From positions 2,232,001 through 2,296,000 of the forward strand of contig CBDESM010000003.1 in NCBI GenBank assembly GCA_965242485.1: DNA of 64,000 bases, read 5' to 3'. This DNA comes from CBDESM01 sp965242485 (GTDB lineage: Bacteria > Chloroflexota > Dehalococcoidia > Bin125). Every line of letters starts with the position of its first letter. Position 1 is the first letter of the stretch. The notes under the pieces are model-generated. The model was not told the DNA's origin, searched no databases, and worked only from the letters and a program-made list of their open reading frames with translations. Of this stretch, positions 26,245 through 33,598 are shown piece by piece. A program made the translations under genes and the position numbers.

Positions 26245-26391
26245 ATGCGGCTGAAGCGGGTGCTGATCATCACGGTGGGGAGCGTGCTGCTGGCGCTGCT
26301 GGCGATCATTTTGATTCAGACGGGGCTGGGGGTCGACAGCGAGGTGACGCTGCGGGACAGCAATCGGCCGGAGATCGTGGGAGAGGATTAG
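26245..26391 (+). CDS. Small single-helix membrane protein (48 aa)
   Basis: ATG at 26245 follows GATGAGG and encodes MRLKRVLIITVGSVLLALLA plus a further hydrophobic stretch and a polar tail ending EIVGED. It is one transmembrane helix with a positive N-terminus (inside) and a short acidic outside tail. It lies 3 bp upstream of the next gene and heads a four-gene run (26245-28011). The function is unknown. Confidence 0.55.
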   Translation: MRLKRVLIITVGSVLLALLAIILIQTGLGVDSEVTLRDSNRPEIVGED

Positions 26392-26394
26392 ATC

Positions 26395-26742
26395 ATGGGT
26401 CGACCGAGCGAGGCGCTGCTGGAAGAGGCGGGCGAGTGGATCGCGGAGCAGTTGACGGAGGAGGGGATGCTGATGACGAGCGCGTTCGTGGATTTGGTGC
26501 TCTCGATGGAGTGGGACGCGATCGAGGGCGGGATCGACGCGGATGACCGGGCGAAGGTGGTGGAGGCGATTTCGGAGCGGATGCAGGAGGAGGAGGTGCG
26601 GGTGGGGCCGCCGCCGGAGACGATCTCGACGGATGGGATCGATACGGCGCAGATCACGCCGGTGCCGCGGGGGATGATCGAGATGGTGCTGTCGTGGGAG
26701 GACGATTTCCTCGGCTTCGCGGGGATCAAGCGGAGCGGCTGA
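26395..26742 (+). CDS. Acidic hypothetical protein (115 aa)
   Basis: This small acidic, mostly helical protein (GRPSEALLEEAGEWIAEQL; ISERMQEEEVRVGPPPETI) has no membrane segment or Cys. It lies between a tiny membrane protein and a ferredoxin gene in a tightly spaced run (3 bp before, 7 bp after), so it is probably co-expressed with them. I do not recognise the family. The segment SAFVDLVLSMEWDAIEGG is the most distinctive part. Confidence 0.6.
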   Translation: MGRPSEALLEEAGEWIAEQLTEEGMLMTSAFVDLVLSMEWDAIEGGIDADDRAKVVEAISERMQEEEVRVGPPPETISTDGIDTAQITPVPRGMIEMVLSWEDDFLGFAGIKRSG

Positions 26743-26749
26743 GGCGGCG

Positions 26750-27073
26750 ATGCGGAGCGGGGGCGGGCACGAGGTGCGGGTGGAGCCGTCGGGGATCGCG
26801 TGGCAAGTCGCGGATGGGGATCTGCTGATGGAGTCGGCGCGGGAGGCGGGGCTGTGGTGGCCGAACCAGTGCGACATGCAGTGCCGCTGCGCGGGCTGCT
26901 TCGTGACGGTGCTGGAAGGGGGGGAGCATTTGTCGGAGATGGGGCGGACGGAGCGGGAGGCGCTGCTGGAGCAGCGGGGGCGGAGGGCGCTGGAGGAGCC
27001 GGTGCGGCTGGCCTGCCAGGTCTCGGTGCACGGGCCGGTGGCGGTGCGGAAGACCGGCGTGCGGCGGTTGTAG
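26750..27073 (+). CDS. [2Fe-2S] plant-type ferredoxin
   Basis: This 107-residue protein has the spacing of plant-type ferredoxins: C-x5-C-x2-C in NQCDMQCRCAGC (with an extra Cys between) and a fourth Cys in RLACQVSV. The N-terminal part (GIAWQVADGDLLMESAREAGL) matches the beta-grasp fold that brings the loop to the cluster. It would carry one electron between a reductase and an oxygenase or other enzyme. The LysR gene starts 2 bp after its stop. No oxygenase lies adjacent; the nitronate monooxygenase operon is divergent upstream. Confidence 0.85.
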   Translation: MRSGGGHEVRVEPSGIAWQVADGDLLMESAREAGLWWPNQCDMQCRCAGCFVTVLEGGEHLSEMGRTEREALLEQRGRRALEEPVRLACQVSVHGPVAVRKTGVRRL

Positions 27074-27075
27074 CG

Positions 27076-28011
27076 ATGGCCGCGGAGCTGCTGGACATTC
27101 CGAGGCTGGAAGCGTTCGTGGCGATCGCGCAGCACGGGTCGTTCACGCGGGGGGCGACGGCGCTGCAGCTGACGCAGCCGACGGTGACGCACCGGATCGC
27201 GCAGCTGGAGCGGCAGCTGGGGGCGAAGCTGTTCGAGCGCTACGGGCGGGGGCGGGGGGTGGTGCTGACGGATGCGGGGCGGGCGCTGCTGCCGGCGGCG
27301 CAGCGGACCTTGCAGGCGTCGCGGGAGGCGGCGGAGGTGATCTCGGCGCTGCGCTACGGAGGGACGGGGTCGCTGGCGATCGCGACTGCGCCGACGATCG
27401 GGACCTACGTGCTGCCGGATCTGCTGCAGCGGTTTTCGGGCGAGCATCCGGGGGTGGAGGTGGCGATTCGGACGGGGAGGTCGGAGGAGGTGCAGGACAT
27501 GGTGCTGAACGACGACGTGCAGATCGGGTTCGAGCGGGAGCTGGAGCATCCGGAGATCATGTCGACGCGGCTGTACGAGGACGGGATCGAGCTGATGGCG
27601 TCGCCGCGGCACCCGCTGGCGCGGCGTCGGCGGGCGTCGGTGCTGGAGCTGGCGCGGGAGTCGGTGATTTTCTACGACGTGGGGTCGTCGTACCACTTGA
27701 TGAGCCAGGCGGTGTTCCGCAACACGACGATTTCGCCGCGGCACACGCTGGACGTGGACAGCCTGGAGATGGCGAAGCACTTGGTGATGCGGGGGCTGGG
27801 GCTGGCGTTCCTGCCGCGGGTGGCGGTGGAGCGGGAGCTGGCGGCGGGGGAGCTGGCGACGGTGCAGATCGAGGGGGCGGAGCCGATTCAGCGGCCGATC
27901 GCGGTGATTCACCGGCGGGGGCGGACGCTGAGCGATTGGGCGAAGGCGTTCCTGGCGTTCACGGGGGAGGCGTACGCGGTCGAGTTGGCGGCGGCGCGGA
28001 CGCCGGGCTAG
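27076..28011 (+). CDS. LysR-family transcriptional regulator
   Basis: The start is ATG 27076. Residues about 7-65 form the LysR winged helix: LEAFVAIAQHGSFTRGATALQLTQPTVTHRIAQLE, then LGAKLFERYGRG. The rest is the periplasmic-binding-protein-like effector domain (about 95-295; GSLAIATAPTIGTYVLPDLL, GLGLAFLPRVAVERELAAG). LysR regulators usually control a divergent or neighbouring operon, here most plausibly the divergent nitronate monooxygenase/CoA-transferase operon (start 26086) or its own ferredoxin cluster. The effector is unknown. Confidence 0.9.
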   Translation: MAAELLDIPRLEAFVAIAQHGSFTRGATALQLTQPTVTHRIAQLERQLGAKLFERYGRGRGVVLTDAGRALLPAAQRTLQASREAAEVISALRYGGTGSLAIATAPTIGTYVLPDLLQRFSGEHPGVEVAIRTGRSEEVQDMVLNDDVQIGFERELEHPEIMSTRLYEDGIELMASPRHPLARRRRASVLELARESVIFYDVGSSYHLMSQAVFRNTTISPRHTLDVDSLEMAKHLVMRGLGLAFLPRVAVERELAAGELATVQIEGAEPIQRPIAVIHRRGRTLSDWAKAFLAFTGEAYAVELAAARTPG

Positions 28012-28016
28012 CGGGT

Positions 28017-28898
28017 TCAGTCGTCGGGGAGGGCCGGGAGCTCGGGGTCGTCGCGGAGGGCGCGGAGGGTGTCGACGTCGGGGGTTTCGGGGCCTTTGCC
28101 GGCGGAGCCGGGGACTTCGAGCAGCCAGGGGGCGGAGCGGAAGAGGCGGTTGCGGATGATGCGGCGGAAGGCGGGCAGGCCGATGCTGCCGCGGCCGATG
28201 TTTTCGTGGCGGTCGCGGCCGGAGCCGAGCGGGGTTTTGGAGTCGTTGGCGTGGACGGCGGCGAGCATTTCCCGGCCGAGTTCGCGATTGAATTCGGCGG
28301 CGGTTTCGCGGAGGCCTTCGGCGGTGTGGATCGGGTAGCCGGCGGCGTGGAGGTGGCAGGTGTCGAGGCAGATCTTGACGCGGTCGCTTTCGGCGGAGGC
28401 GGCCATGGCGGCGAGTTCCTGGAAGCTGGAGCCGACCTTGCCCTTTTCGCCGGCGGCGTTTTCGAGCAGGAGCTCGGCGGAACCGCCGGCCGCGTCGAGC
28501 GCGCGCTTGATCGAGTCGGCGATGCGGGGGAGGGCGGTCTCGAAGCCGTCGCCGAGGTGGCTGCCGACGTGGACGATGACGCCGCTTGCGCCGATCCGGT
28601 CGGCCAGCGCGAGGTCGGCGGCGAGGGCGTCGACGCCTTTGGCGCGCTGGTCGGCGGCGGGCGCGGCGAGGTTGATCAGGTAGATGGCATGGATGAAGGC
28701 GGGGCCGAGCTTTTCTTCGCCGCGGCGCTCGCGGAACGCGTCGAGGTCTTGTTCGGGATGCGTTTTTCTGCGCCATTGGCGGGGAGACGCGCCGAAGATC
28801 TGGAAGGTTTCGGCGCCGATGCCGACGGCGTTGGCGACGGCCTTGTCGATGCGCCCGGCGGAGGAGACGTGGGCGCCGACGGCGGGGGTCCGGGGCAC
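28017..28898 (-). CDS. nfo: Endonuclease IV (AP endonuclease)
   Basis: GTG at 28898, 2 bp after the upstream gene's stop, gives the family N-terminus VGAHVSSAGRIDKAV. The 293-residue TIM barrel shows the zinc-ligand motifs of endonuclease IV: FIHAIYLINLA, GVIVHVGSH, LLENAAG, CLDTCHLHAAGY, AVHANDSK and RHENIGRGSIG. It cuts the backbone 5' to abasic sites and removes 3' blocking groups in base excision repair. Length and motifs are normal for the family. It is last in a three-gene minus-strand run. Confidence 0.93.
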   Translation of the reverse strand: MPRTPAVGAHVSSAGRIDKAVANAVGIGAETFQIFGASPRQWRRKTHPEQDLDAFRERRGEEKLGPAFIHAIYLINLAAPAADQRAKGVDALAADLALADRIGASGVIVHVGSHLGDGFETALPRIADSIKRALDAAGGSAELLLENAAGEKGKVGSSFQELAAMAASAESDRVKICLDTCHLHAAGYPIHTAEGLRETAAEFNRELGREMLAAVHANDSKTPLGSGRDRHENIGRGSIGLPAFRRIIRNRLFRSAPWLLEVPGSAGKGPETPDVDTLRALRDDPELPALPDD

Positions 28899-28900
28899 GG

Positions 28901-29248
28901 TCAGGCGCCTTTGGGGAGCAGGCGGTGGACGGGGCGGGTGAGCCATTCGAAGGCGCGGCGGACGGCTTGGGCCTTGGCGGCGCTTTCGGCGGCGCTGATC
29001 ACGGCCTGGACGGAGCGGTCGTCGGCGTTGCGGATGCGGACGGAGGCATGCGTCGTTTCGAGGGAGCAGGAGGCCTCGCTCGCGCCGGGCAGGGCGGCCA
29101 GGGCGCGCTGGACGCGGGTGGAGCAGACGGAGCAGAAGAGGCCGTCGACGGCGATGGTGACGAGGTCGCCGTCGCGCCGGACGAGGCGGCCCTTGGGGGC
29201 GAAGAAGGCGCGGGAGAGCTTGAAGCGGATCATCGCGGGTCCCATCAT
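28901..29248 (-). CDS. Heavy-metal-associated (HMA) domain protein
   Basis: This 115-residue protein has a central HMA-like fold: VTIAVDGLFCSVCSTRVQRAL with CxxC (FCSVC), then LPGASEASCSLETTHASVRI. Such domains bind Cu(I), Hg(II) or similar metals as chaperones or mercuric-binding proteins. The C-terminal helices (about 75-115) are extra to a plain metallochaperone. No signal peptide is visible. ATG 29248 overlaps the upstream stop by 4 bp (ATGA), so it is translationally coupled to the acyl-CoA synthetase gene. Confidence 0.7.
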   Translation of the reverse strand: MMGPAMIRFKLSRAFFAPKGRLVRRDGDLVTIAVDGLFCSVCSTRVQRALAALPGASEASCSLETTHASVRIRNADDRSVQAVISAAESAAKAQAVRRAFEWLTRPVHRLLPKGA

Positions 29249-30714
29249 CCGCGTGCGGGGTGGCGCTTCCAGTCTAGGTATTGGGCGACGGCGAAGGCGC
29301 AGGCTTCGAGGCTGTTGTAGATGGGGATGCCGGCGGCGTTGAGGCGGCGTTCGATTTCGAGGCCGTTGGCGAAGCCCTGGGCGGTGTGGGCGGGGCGGAC
29401 GACGATGGCGAGCGGCTTCTCGATCTGTTCGGCGGTGCGGATCACCTTGTCGGCCCAGCGCTGGGCGAAGTCGTCGCCCTGGTTGCGGGAGCTGGCGTCG
29501 GCGCCGGTATGGATCATGAGCCAGTCGATGTTGGGGTCTTCGGCGACGGCGGAGAGCGCGGCGGCGAGGTTTTCGCCTTCGAACATGAAGCCGGCGTCGA
29601 GCGGGTTGCGGACGGAGGTGCCTGCGAGGGGGGTGAATTCGGCGAGGGCCTGCTGGGTTTGCGGGGCGAACCAGGGGATGGGGATGCCGGCGCGGTCGAA
29701 GATGTCGGCGGCGAGGACGGAGACGCCGCCGCCGCCGCCGAGCACGGCGCAGCGGGAGCCGGCGACTGCGGGCATGCGCTGATGGGTGACGGCGATGTCG
29801 AGCAGCTGCTCGACGGTGTCGACGGCGATGAGGCCGGTCTGGCGCTGGACGGCCTGCCAGATTTCGCGTGAGCCGGCGAGGGAGCCGGTGTGGGAGCTGG
29901 CGGCGCGGGAGCCGGATTCGGTGAGGCCGCCCTTGAGCACGGCGAGGGGCTTGGACATGCGGCGGGCGATGTCGCGGAAGCGGGGGCCGTTGCGGAAGCC
30001 CTCGATGTAGGCGAGGACGATATCGGTATCGGGGTCGTCGGAGAGGAATTGGAGGTAGTCGGCTTCGTTGAGGTCGGTGCCGTTGCCGAAGGAGACGACG
30101 TTGGAGAAGCGGACGCTGCGGCGCTTGCCCTTGGCGACGGCTTCGGTGGCGTTCATGCCGGATTGGGAGAGCATGCCGACGGAGCCGGGTTCGGTTTCAG
30201 CGTCGTCCATGAAGGAGACGCCGCCGCGGGTGGAGTGGATGCCCATGCAGTTGGGGCCGATCAGGCGGATGCCGGAGTGGTCGAGCAGGTCGACCAGTCG
30301 GGCTTCGAGGCCGGCGCGTTCTTCCTGGCCGGTTTCGCCGAAACCGGCGGTGAAGAGGTGGACGATGGGGACGCCTTTTTCGGCAGCGTCCTCGATCAGG
30401 CCGAGGATGTGCTGCGCGGGGACGGCGGAGATCAGGTAGTCGACGTCGCCGGGGACGTCGGCGAGGGATTTGTAGAGGATGGTGCCGTCGTCGAGTTGGC
30501 CGCCGCGGGGGTTGAGGGAGTAGACGTTTGGGACGCGGTCGAGGTTGCGGATGCCGCGGAGGAAGGATTGGCCGCCGCCCCAGCCGGTGCTGCGGGCGGA
30601 GACGCCGGCGACGGCGACGGATTTGGGGGCGAAGGCGGTGGCGAGGGCCGCTTGGGCGTGCAGGTGGCGCGCTTCGGTGCCACGATCTGGGTTGGGCGCG
30701 CGACGACCTGCCAT
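29245..30714 (-). CDS. ADP-forming acyl-CoA synthetase, alpha-type (CoA-binding/ligase domains)
   Basis: The 489-residue protein starts at ATG 30714. An N-terminal CoA-binding Rossmann domain (SVAVAGVSARSTGWGG; PNVYSLNPRGG; LISAVPAQH) is followed by a succinyl-CoA-ligase-like domain with IRLIGPNCMGI, VGMLSQSGMN, VVSFGNGTDLN and the ASSHTGSLAG motif of ADP-forming acetyl-CoA synthetases. These enzymes interconvert acyl-CoA, ADP and Pi with acid, CoA and ATP through a phosphohistidine. The ATP-grasp beta part is absent, so a separate beta subunit is expected elsewhere. It could also be an oxygen-tolerant pimeloyl-CoA-ligase-type relative. Confidence 0.75.
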   Translation of the reverse strand: MAGRRAPNPDRGTEARHLHAQAALATAFAPKSVAVAGVSARSTGWGGGQSFLRGIRNLDRVPNVYSLNPRGGQLDDGTILYKSLADVPGDVDYLISAVPAQHILGLIEDAAEKGVPIVHLFTAGFGETGQEERAGLEARLVDLLDHSGIRLIGPNCMGIHSTRGGVSFMDDAETEPGSVGMLSQSGMNATEAVAKGKRRSVRFSNVVSFGNGTDLNEADYLQFLSDDPDTDIVLAYIEGFRNGPRFRDIARRMSKPLAVLKGGLTESGSRAASSHTGSLAGSREIWQAVQRQTGLIAVDTVEQLLDIAVTHQRMPAVAGSRCAVLGGGGGVSVLAADIFDRAGIPIPWFAPQTQQALAEFTPLAGTSVRNPLDAGFMFEGENLAAALSAVAEDPNIDWLMIHTGADASSRNQGDDFAQRWADKVIRTAEQIEKPLAIVVRPAHTAQGFANGLEIERRLNAAGIPIYNSLEACAFAVAQYLDWKRHPARG

Positions 30715-30755
30715 GGGCGAAACTCCTATCAGGCGGGAACGCGGGGAGTCTACCA

Positions 30756-31346
30756 ATGGGTTCGGTGATGGCGGGACAGGGGCTCTGGGACGGGCCGGCG
30801 CGGGCCACGCGGGCGGTGCTCTGCGTGGGCGGGTTCGACGGCGGCTTCAGCGGGCCGGACGGGATCTACGAGGATCTTGCCGGCGAGCTGCCCGGGTTGG
30901 GGATCGGAGTGCTGCGGCTTGATTTCCGGATCAAGACGTCGCCGGGGCCGATTGAGGAGGGGACGGAGGACGTGCTGGCGGGGATCGCGTGGCTGGAAGA
31001 GCGGGGAGTCGGGCGGGTTGCGCTGATCGGGCATTCGTATGGCGGGGCGATCGTGATCCGGGCTGGGGCGCGGTCGCCTTCGGTGGCCGGGGTCGCGGCC
31101 TTGGCGACGCAGACGGCGGGGATTGCGGAGGAGGATTTGCGGCGGTTGGCGGGCCGGCCGCTGCTGCTGGTGCACGGGCTGGCGGATTGGCGGCTGCCGG
31201 CGCGGTTGTCGGAGTGGGTGCACGCGCAGGCGGGGGAGCCGAAGCGGTTGGAGCTGCTGGAGGGCGCGACGCACTCGCTGCGTCAGCGGCGCGCGGAGGT
31301 GCTGGAGATTCTGCGCGAATGGCTGGGCGAGGCGCTGGCGGAGTAG
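30756..31346 (+). CDS. Small alpha/beta hydrolase
   Basis: This 196-residue protein starts at ATG 30756. The nucleophile elbow is LIGHSYGGAI (Ser near 92), the likely acid is in LLVHGLADWRLP (near 147) and the likely His is in GATHSL (near 172). There is no lid domain or signal peptide, so it is a compact cytoplasmic esterase/lipase-like enzyme similar to dienelactone-hydrolase relatives. It is divergent from the acyl-CoA synthetase with only 41 bp between starts. The substrate is unknown. Confidence 0.75.
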   Translation: MGSVMAGQGLWDGPARATRAVLCVGGFDGGFSGPDGIYEDLAGELPGLGIGVLRLDFRIKTSPGPIEEGTEDVLAGIAWLEERGVGRVALIGHSYGGAIVIRAGARSPSVAGVAALATQTAGIAEEDLRRLAGRPLLLVHGLADWRLPARLSEWVHAQAGEPKRLELLEGATHSLRQRRAEVLEILREWLGEALAE

Positions 31347-31387
31347 CACGCCTTGGCGGGGGCGCTGAGGTGGGGTATCCACGGGGC

Positions 31388-31897
31388 GTGGATGATGCGC
31401 CGTCGCCGTCGGATGCAGGTGCTTCGCTGGCGTGGCTGCGTTCGGCGGAGGAGGGGTGCGCGATTGCGCCGTATCTGGGCAGCGGGCATGCATCGGTGAG
31501 GCGGGCGGCGGCGGTGGCTGCGGCCAGGGCGGGCGCGGGCGGGCTGCTGGCGGCGCTGCGGGAGCTGGCGGCGGGGGACGAGTCGCAGGATGTGCGGCGG
31601 GAGGCGGCGTCGGCCGTGGGGCGGCTGTCGCGAGAGCTGCCGCAGGCGTTCGGGATGCTGGCGGAGCTGGCGGAGCACGACGATCCGGGCGTGGTCTTGC
31701 AGGCGGCGCGGGGGCTGGCGTCGGCGCTGCGGGATCCGGCGAACGGGGCGGTGGCGGGGGCGATGCTGGATCGGCTGGCCTGCCATCGGAACGAGATCGT
31801 GCGGGAGTTCGTGCAGATCGAGCGGGAGCGGGCTTCAGGTGCTTCGGTTATCCGCAAATATGGGGGGGGGGGGGGGGGGGTCATGCTGATGTTTTGA
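31388..31897 (+). CDS. HEAT-repeat protein ending in a poly-G tract
   Basis: GTG at 31388 opens 169 codons. Two to three HEAT-like helix pairs are visible: IAPYLGSGHASVRRAAAVAAARAG, LRELAAGDESQDVRREAASAVGRL and LAELAEHDDPGVVLQAARGLASAL. Such repeats usually bind proteins. The reading frame runs through 19 Gs, giving six Gly, and stops four codons later (VMLMF, TGA at 31895), overlapping a TTG start of the methyltransferase frame. With one G more or two fewer, the protein would be fused to the methyltransferase. The role of the HEAT protein is unknown. Confidence 0.7.
   Translation: MDDAPSPSDAGASLAWLRSAEEGCAIAPYLGSGHASVRRAAAVAAARAGAGGLLAALRELAAGDESQDVRREAASAVGRLSRELPQAFGMLAELAEHDDPGVVLQAARGLASALRDPANGAVAGAMLDRLACHRNEIVREFVQIERERASGASVIRKYGGGGGGVMLMF
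31862..31880 (+). repeat. 19-G homopolymer tract between HEAT gene and methyltransferase
   Basis: Nineteen consecutive Gs follow CAAATAT, so an ATG overlaps the first G. With 19 Gs the ATG frame ends at TGA at 31887-31889. With 18 or 21 Gs that ATG would read directly into the methyltransferase. With 17 or 20 Gs the HEAT frame would. Tracts this long slip readily during replication and are also difficult to sequence. Confidence 0.9.
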
Positions 31898-32715
31898 GTT
31901 GGCTGAGCGATGTGCTGGTGCATGGGGACGTGCTGGAGGCGCTGGGGCGGATTCCGGATGACAGCATCCATCTGACGTTCACGTCGCCGCCGTATTACAA
32001 CGCGCGGGATTATTCGACCTATGCGTCTTATGAGGAGTACTTGCAGTTTTTGGAGCGGGTCTTCGGCGAGCTGCACCGGGTGACGAAGGAGGGGCGGTTC
32101 TTCGTCCTGAATACGTCGCCGGTGATCGTGGGGCGGGCGGGGCGGCAGCATGAGAGCCAGCGCTACGGGATTCCGTTCGATCTGCATCCGCGGCTGACGG
32201 AGGCGGGCTGGAAGTTCATCGACGACATCGTGTGGCGGAAGCCGGCGGGAGCGGCGAAGCCGCGCAACAGCGGATTCGCGGTGCACCGGCAGCCGCTGAC
32301 CTACAAGGCGAACGCGGTGACGGAGTACCTGATGGTGTACCGGAAGCGGTCGGCGCGGCTGATCGATTGGAATTTGCGGCAGTACGACCGGGCGACGCGG
32401 GAGGCGAGCCTGGTGGATGGGGAGTACGAGGCGTCGAACGTGTGGGAGGTGGATCCGACGTTCGACCGGGTGCACAGCGCGGTGTTTCCGCGGGAGCTGT
32501 GCGAGCGGGTGCTGCGCTGCTACTCGATGGTGGGGGATTTGGCGTTCGATCCGTTCGCGGGCAGCGGGACGCTGGGCGAGGCGGCGCAGGTCCTGGGCCG
32601 GCGGGCGCTGCTGTGCGAATTGGACGAGCGCTACGCGGCGCGGATCCAGCAGCGGCTGGGCCTCGGCATCCGCCGCGTCCCCGTCGCGGAGTTCGGAGTT
32701 TTTGATGGCTGTTGA
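31894..32715 (+). CDS. DNA methyltransferase, beta class (TSPPY type, probable m4C)
   Basis: The core starts VLVHGDVLEALGRIPDDSIHLTFTSPPYYNARDY, with motif IV TSPPY near the N-terminus, and has the AdoMet motif DPFAGSGTLGEA near residue 225. This is the circular order of beta-class N4-cytosine/N6-adenine methyltransferases. SPPY favours N4-cytosine. No ATG or strong ribosome site is present in this frame; TTG at 31894 (overlapping the HEAT stop) is the most upstream start after the G tract, and GTG codons at 31909 and 31915 are alternatives. Translation may therefore depend on coupling or on G-tract length. The 3' end overlaps the endonuclease start by 11 bp. It would protect host DNA from that enzyme. 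Confidence 0.85.
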   Translation: MSWLSDVLVHGDVLEALGRIPDDSIHLTFTSPPYYNARDYSTYASYEEYLQFLERVFGELHRVTKEGRFFVLNTSPVIVGRAGRQHESQRYGIPFDLHPRLTEAGWKFIDDIVWRKPAGAAKPRNSGFAVHRQPLTYKANAVTEYLMVYRKRSARLIDWNLRQYDRATREASLVDGEYEASNVWEVDPTFDRVHSAVFPRELCERVLRCYSMVGDLAFDPFAGSGTLGEAAQVLGRRALLCELDERYAARIQQRLGLGIRRVPVAEFGVFDGC

Positions 32716-33598
32716 TCGCGACACGCTCCGTTTCGTCATCAAGCGTCTCATTCTCGACGGCGAGAACCATCGCCGCGTGATCTTCGAGGGCCTCAACCGC
32801 CAGTTCTTGGCCTACGCGCTCGATTTCTTCGAGCAGATCGCAATGGCCAAGCCGAGCTCGGGCGACAGCGACTGGTACCGGGACATCTTCATCCAGCATG
32901 GAATCAGCAAAGAAGAGATTTCGGTGCGCGGGGCGGTGCCTGAGAAGACGGTCGGCAACATCCACGGCTCGCAGCGTTACGACCTGGTGCTGGAAGAGGC
33001 GCAGAAGAACGTCGACTATCTGCGCCGGACGATGGCGGTGCTCCTCGATGGCGACGCGCCGGACGGCCATTTCTTGGTGATCGATCGCGGCGGCGAGCCG
33101 GTCGAGCTGACGCTGGAAGAGACCTTGCTCGTGGCCAGCGCGCTGGCGGTGAAGTACGGGAAACTGCGCGGCGGGTTGTGGAGTTCGCTCGGCAAGCAAG
33201 CCGAAGCGCCTCTGATGGAGACCCTGTGCGAGATGTTCGCCGTGCCAAGTCAGCATCGGCGAGTGCCGGGCGTCGGCGAGGGCCACCATCAAACCGACTA
33301 CACCCTGATCAAGGATGCCGCGGTGTATCGATGCGAGGTCAAGCTGAGCGGCAAAGGCAACCCTGAGGGATTACCGCTCGCTCCGGCACGCGGCGCCCGG
33401 CTGCTCGTCGCCGACCAGATGTCGGATCAGACCAAGCAGACCTGCGACGAGATGAATGTGGAATGGGTTGAACTCGCCTCGCCCGAAGGCTGGAAGAGGT
33501 TCGGGCTGGCTCTTGATGCGTTCAAGATTCCGCGGGTTGAACGCAAAAGCGTGAACGAGGACGAGCTCGACGAAATGCTTGGCCGCGTCCTGCCCTAG
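32705..33598 (+). CDS. Type II restriction endonuclease, CfrBI-like
   Basis: This 297-residue protein overlaps the methyltransferase, as is usual for compact restriction-modification pairs. Near residue 200 it has TDYTLIKDAAVYRCEVKLSGKG, which fits a PD-(D/E)XK nuclease core (Asp in TDY, then E-V-K). I place it near the CfrBI family from the overall pattern (GSQRYDLVLEEAQKNVDYLRRT; KYGKLRGGLW) and because CfrBI pairs with an m4C methyltransferase; this assignment is from memory and moderately certain. Base composition looks less GC-rich than in neighbouring genes, suggesting horizontal gain. It meets the MoaD-like gene tail-to-tail with a 4-bp overlap. Confidence 0.7.
   Translation: MAVDRDTLRFVIKRLILDGENHRRVIFEGLNRQFLAYALDFFEQIAMAKPSSGDSDWYRDIFIQHGISKEEISVRGAVPEKTVGNIHGSQRYDLVLEEAQKNVDYLRRTMAVLLDGDAPDGHFLVIDRGGEPVELTLEETLLVASALAVKYGKLRGGLWSSLGKQAEAPLMETLCEMFAVPSQHRRVPGVGEGHHQTDYTLIKDAAVYRCEVKLSGKGNPEGLPLAPARGARLLVADQMSDQTKQTCDEMNVEWVELASPEGWKRFGLALDAFKIPRVERKSVNEDELDEMLGRVLP

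Noticed and set aside
31862..31880. Treating the G tracts simply as sequencing artefacts
   Set aside because: Artefact remains possible, since poly-G is a known two-colour chemistry error, but both tracts sit at plausible gene boundaries with coherent genes on each side, so they are reported with that caveat.
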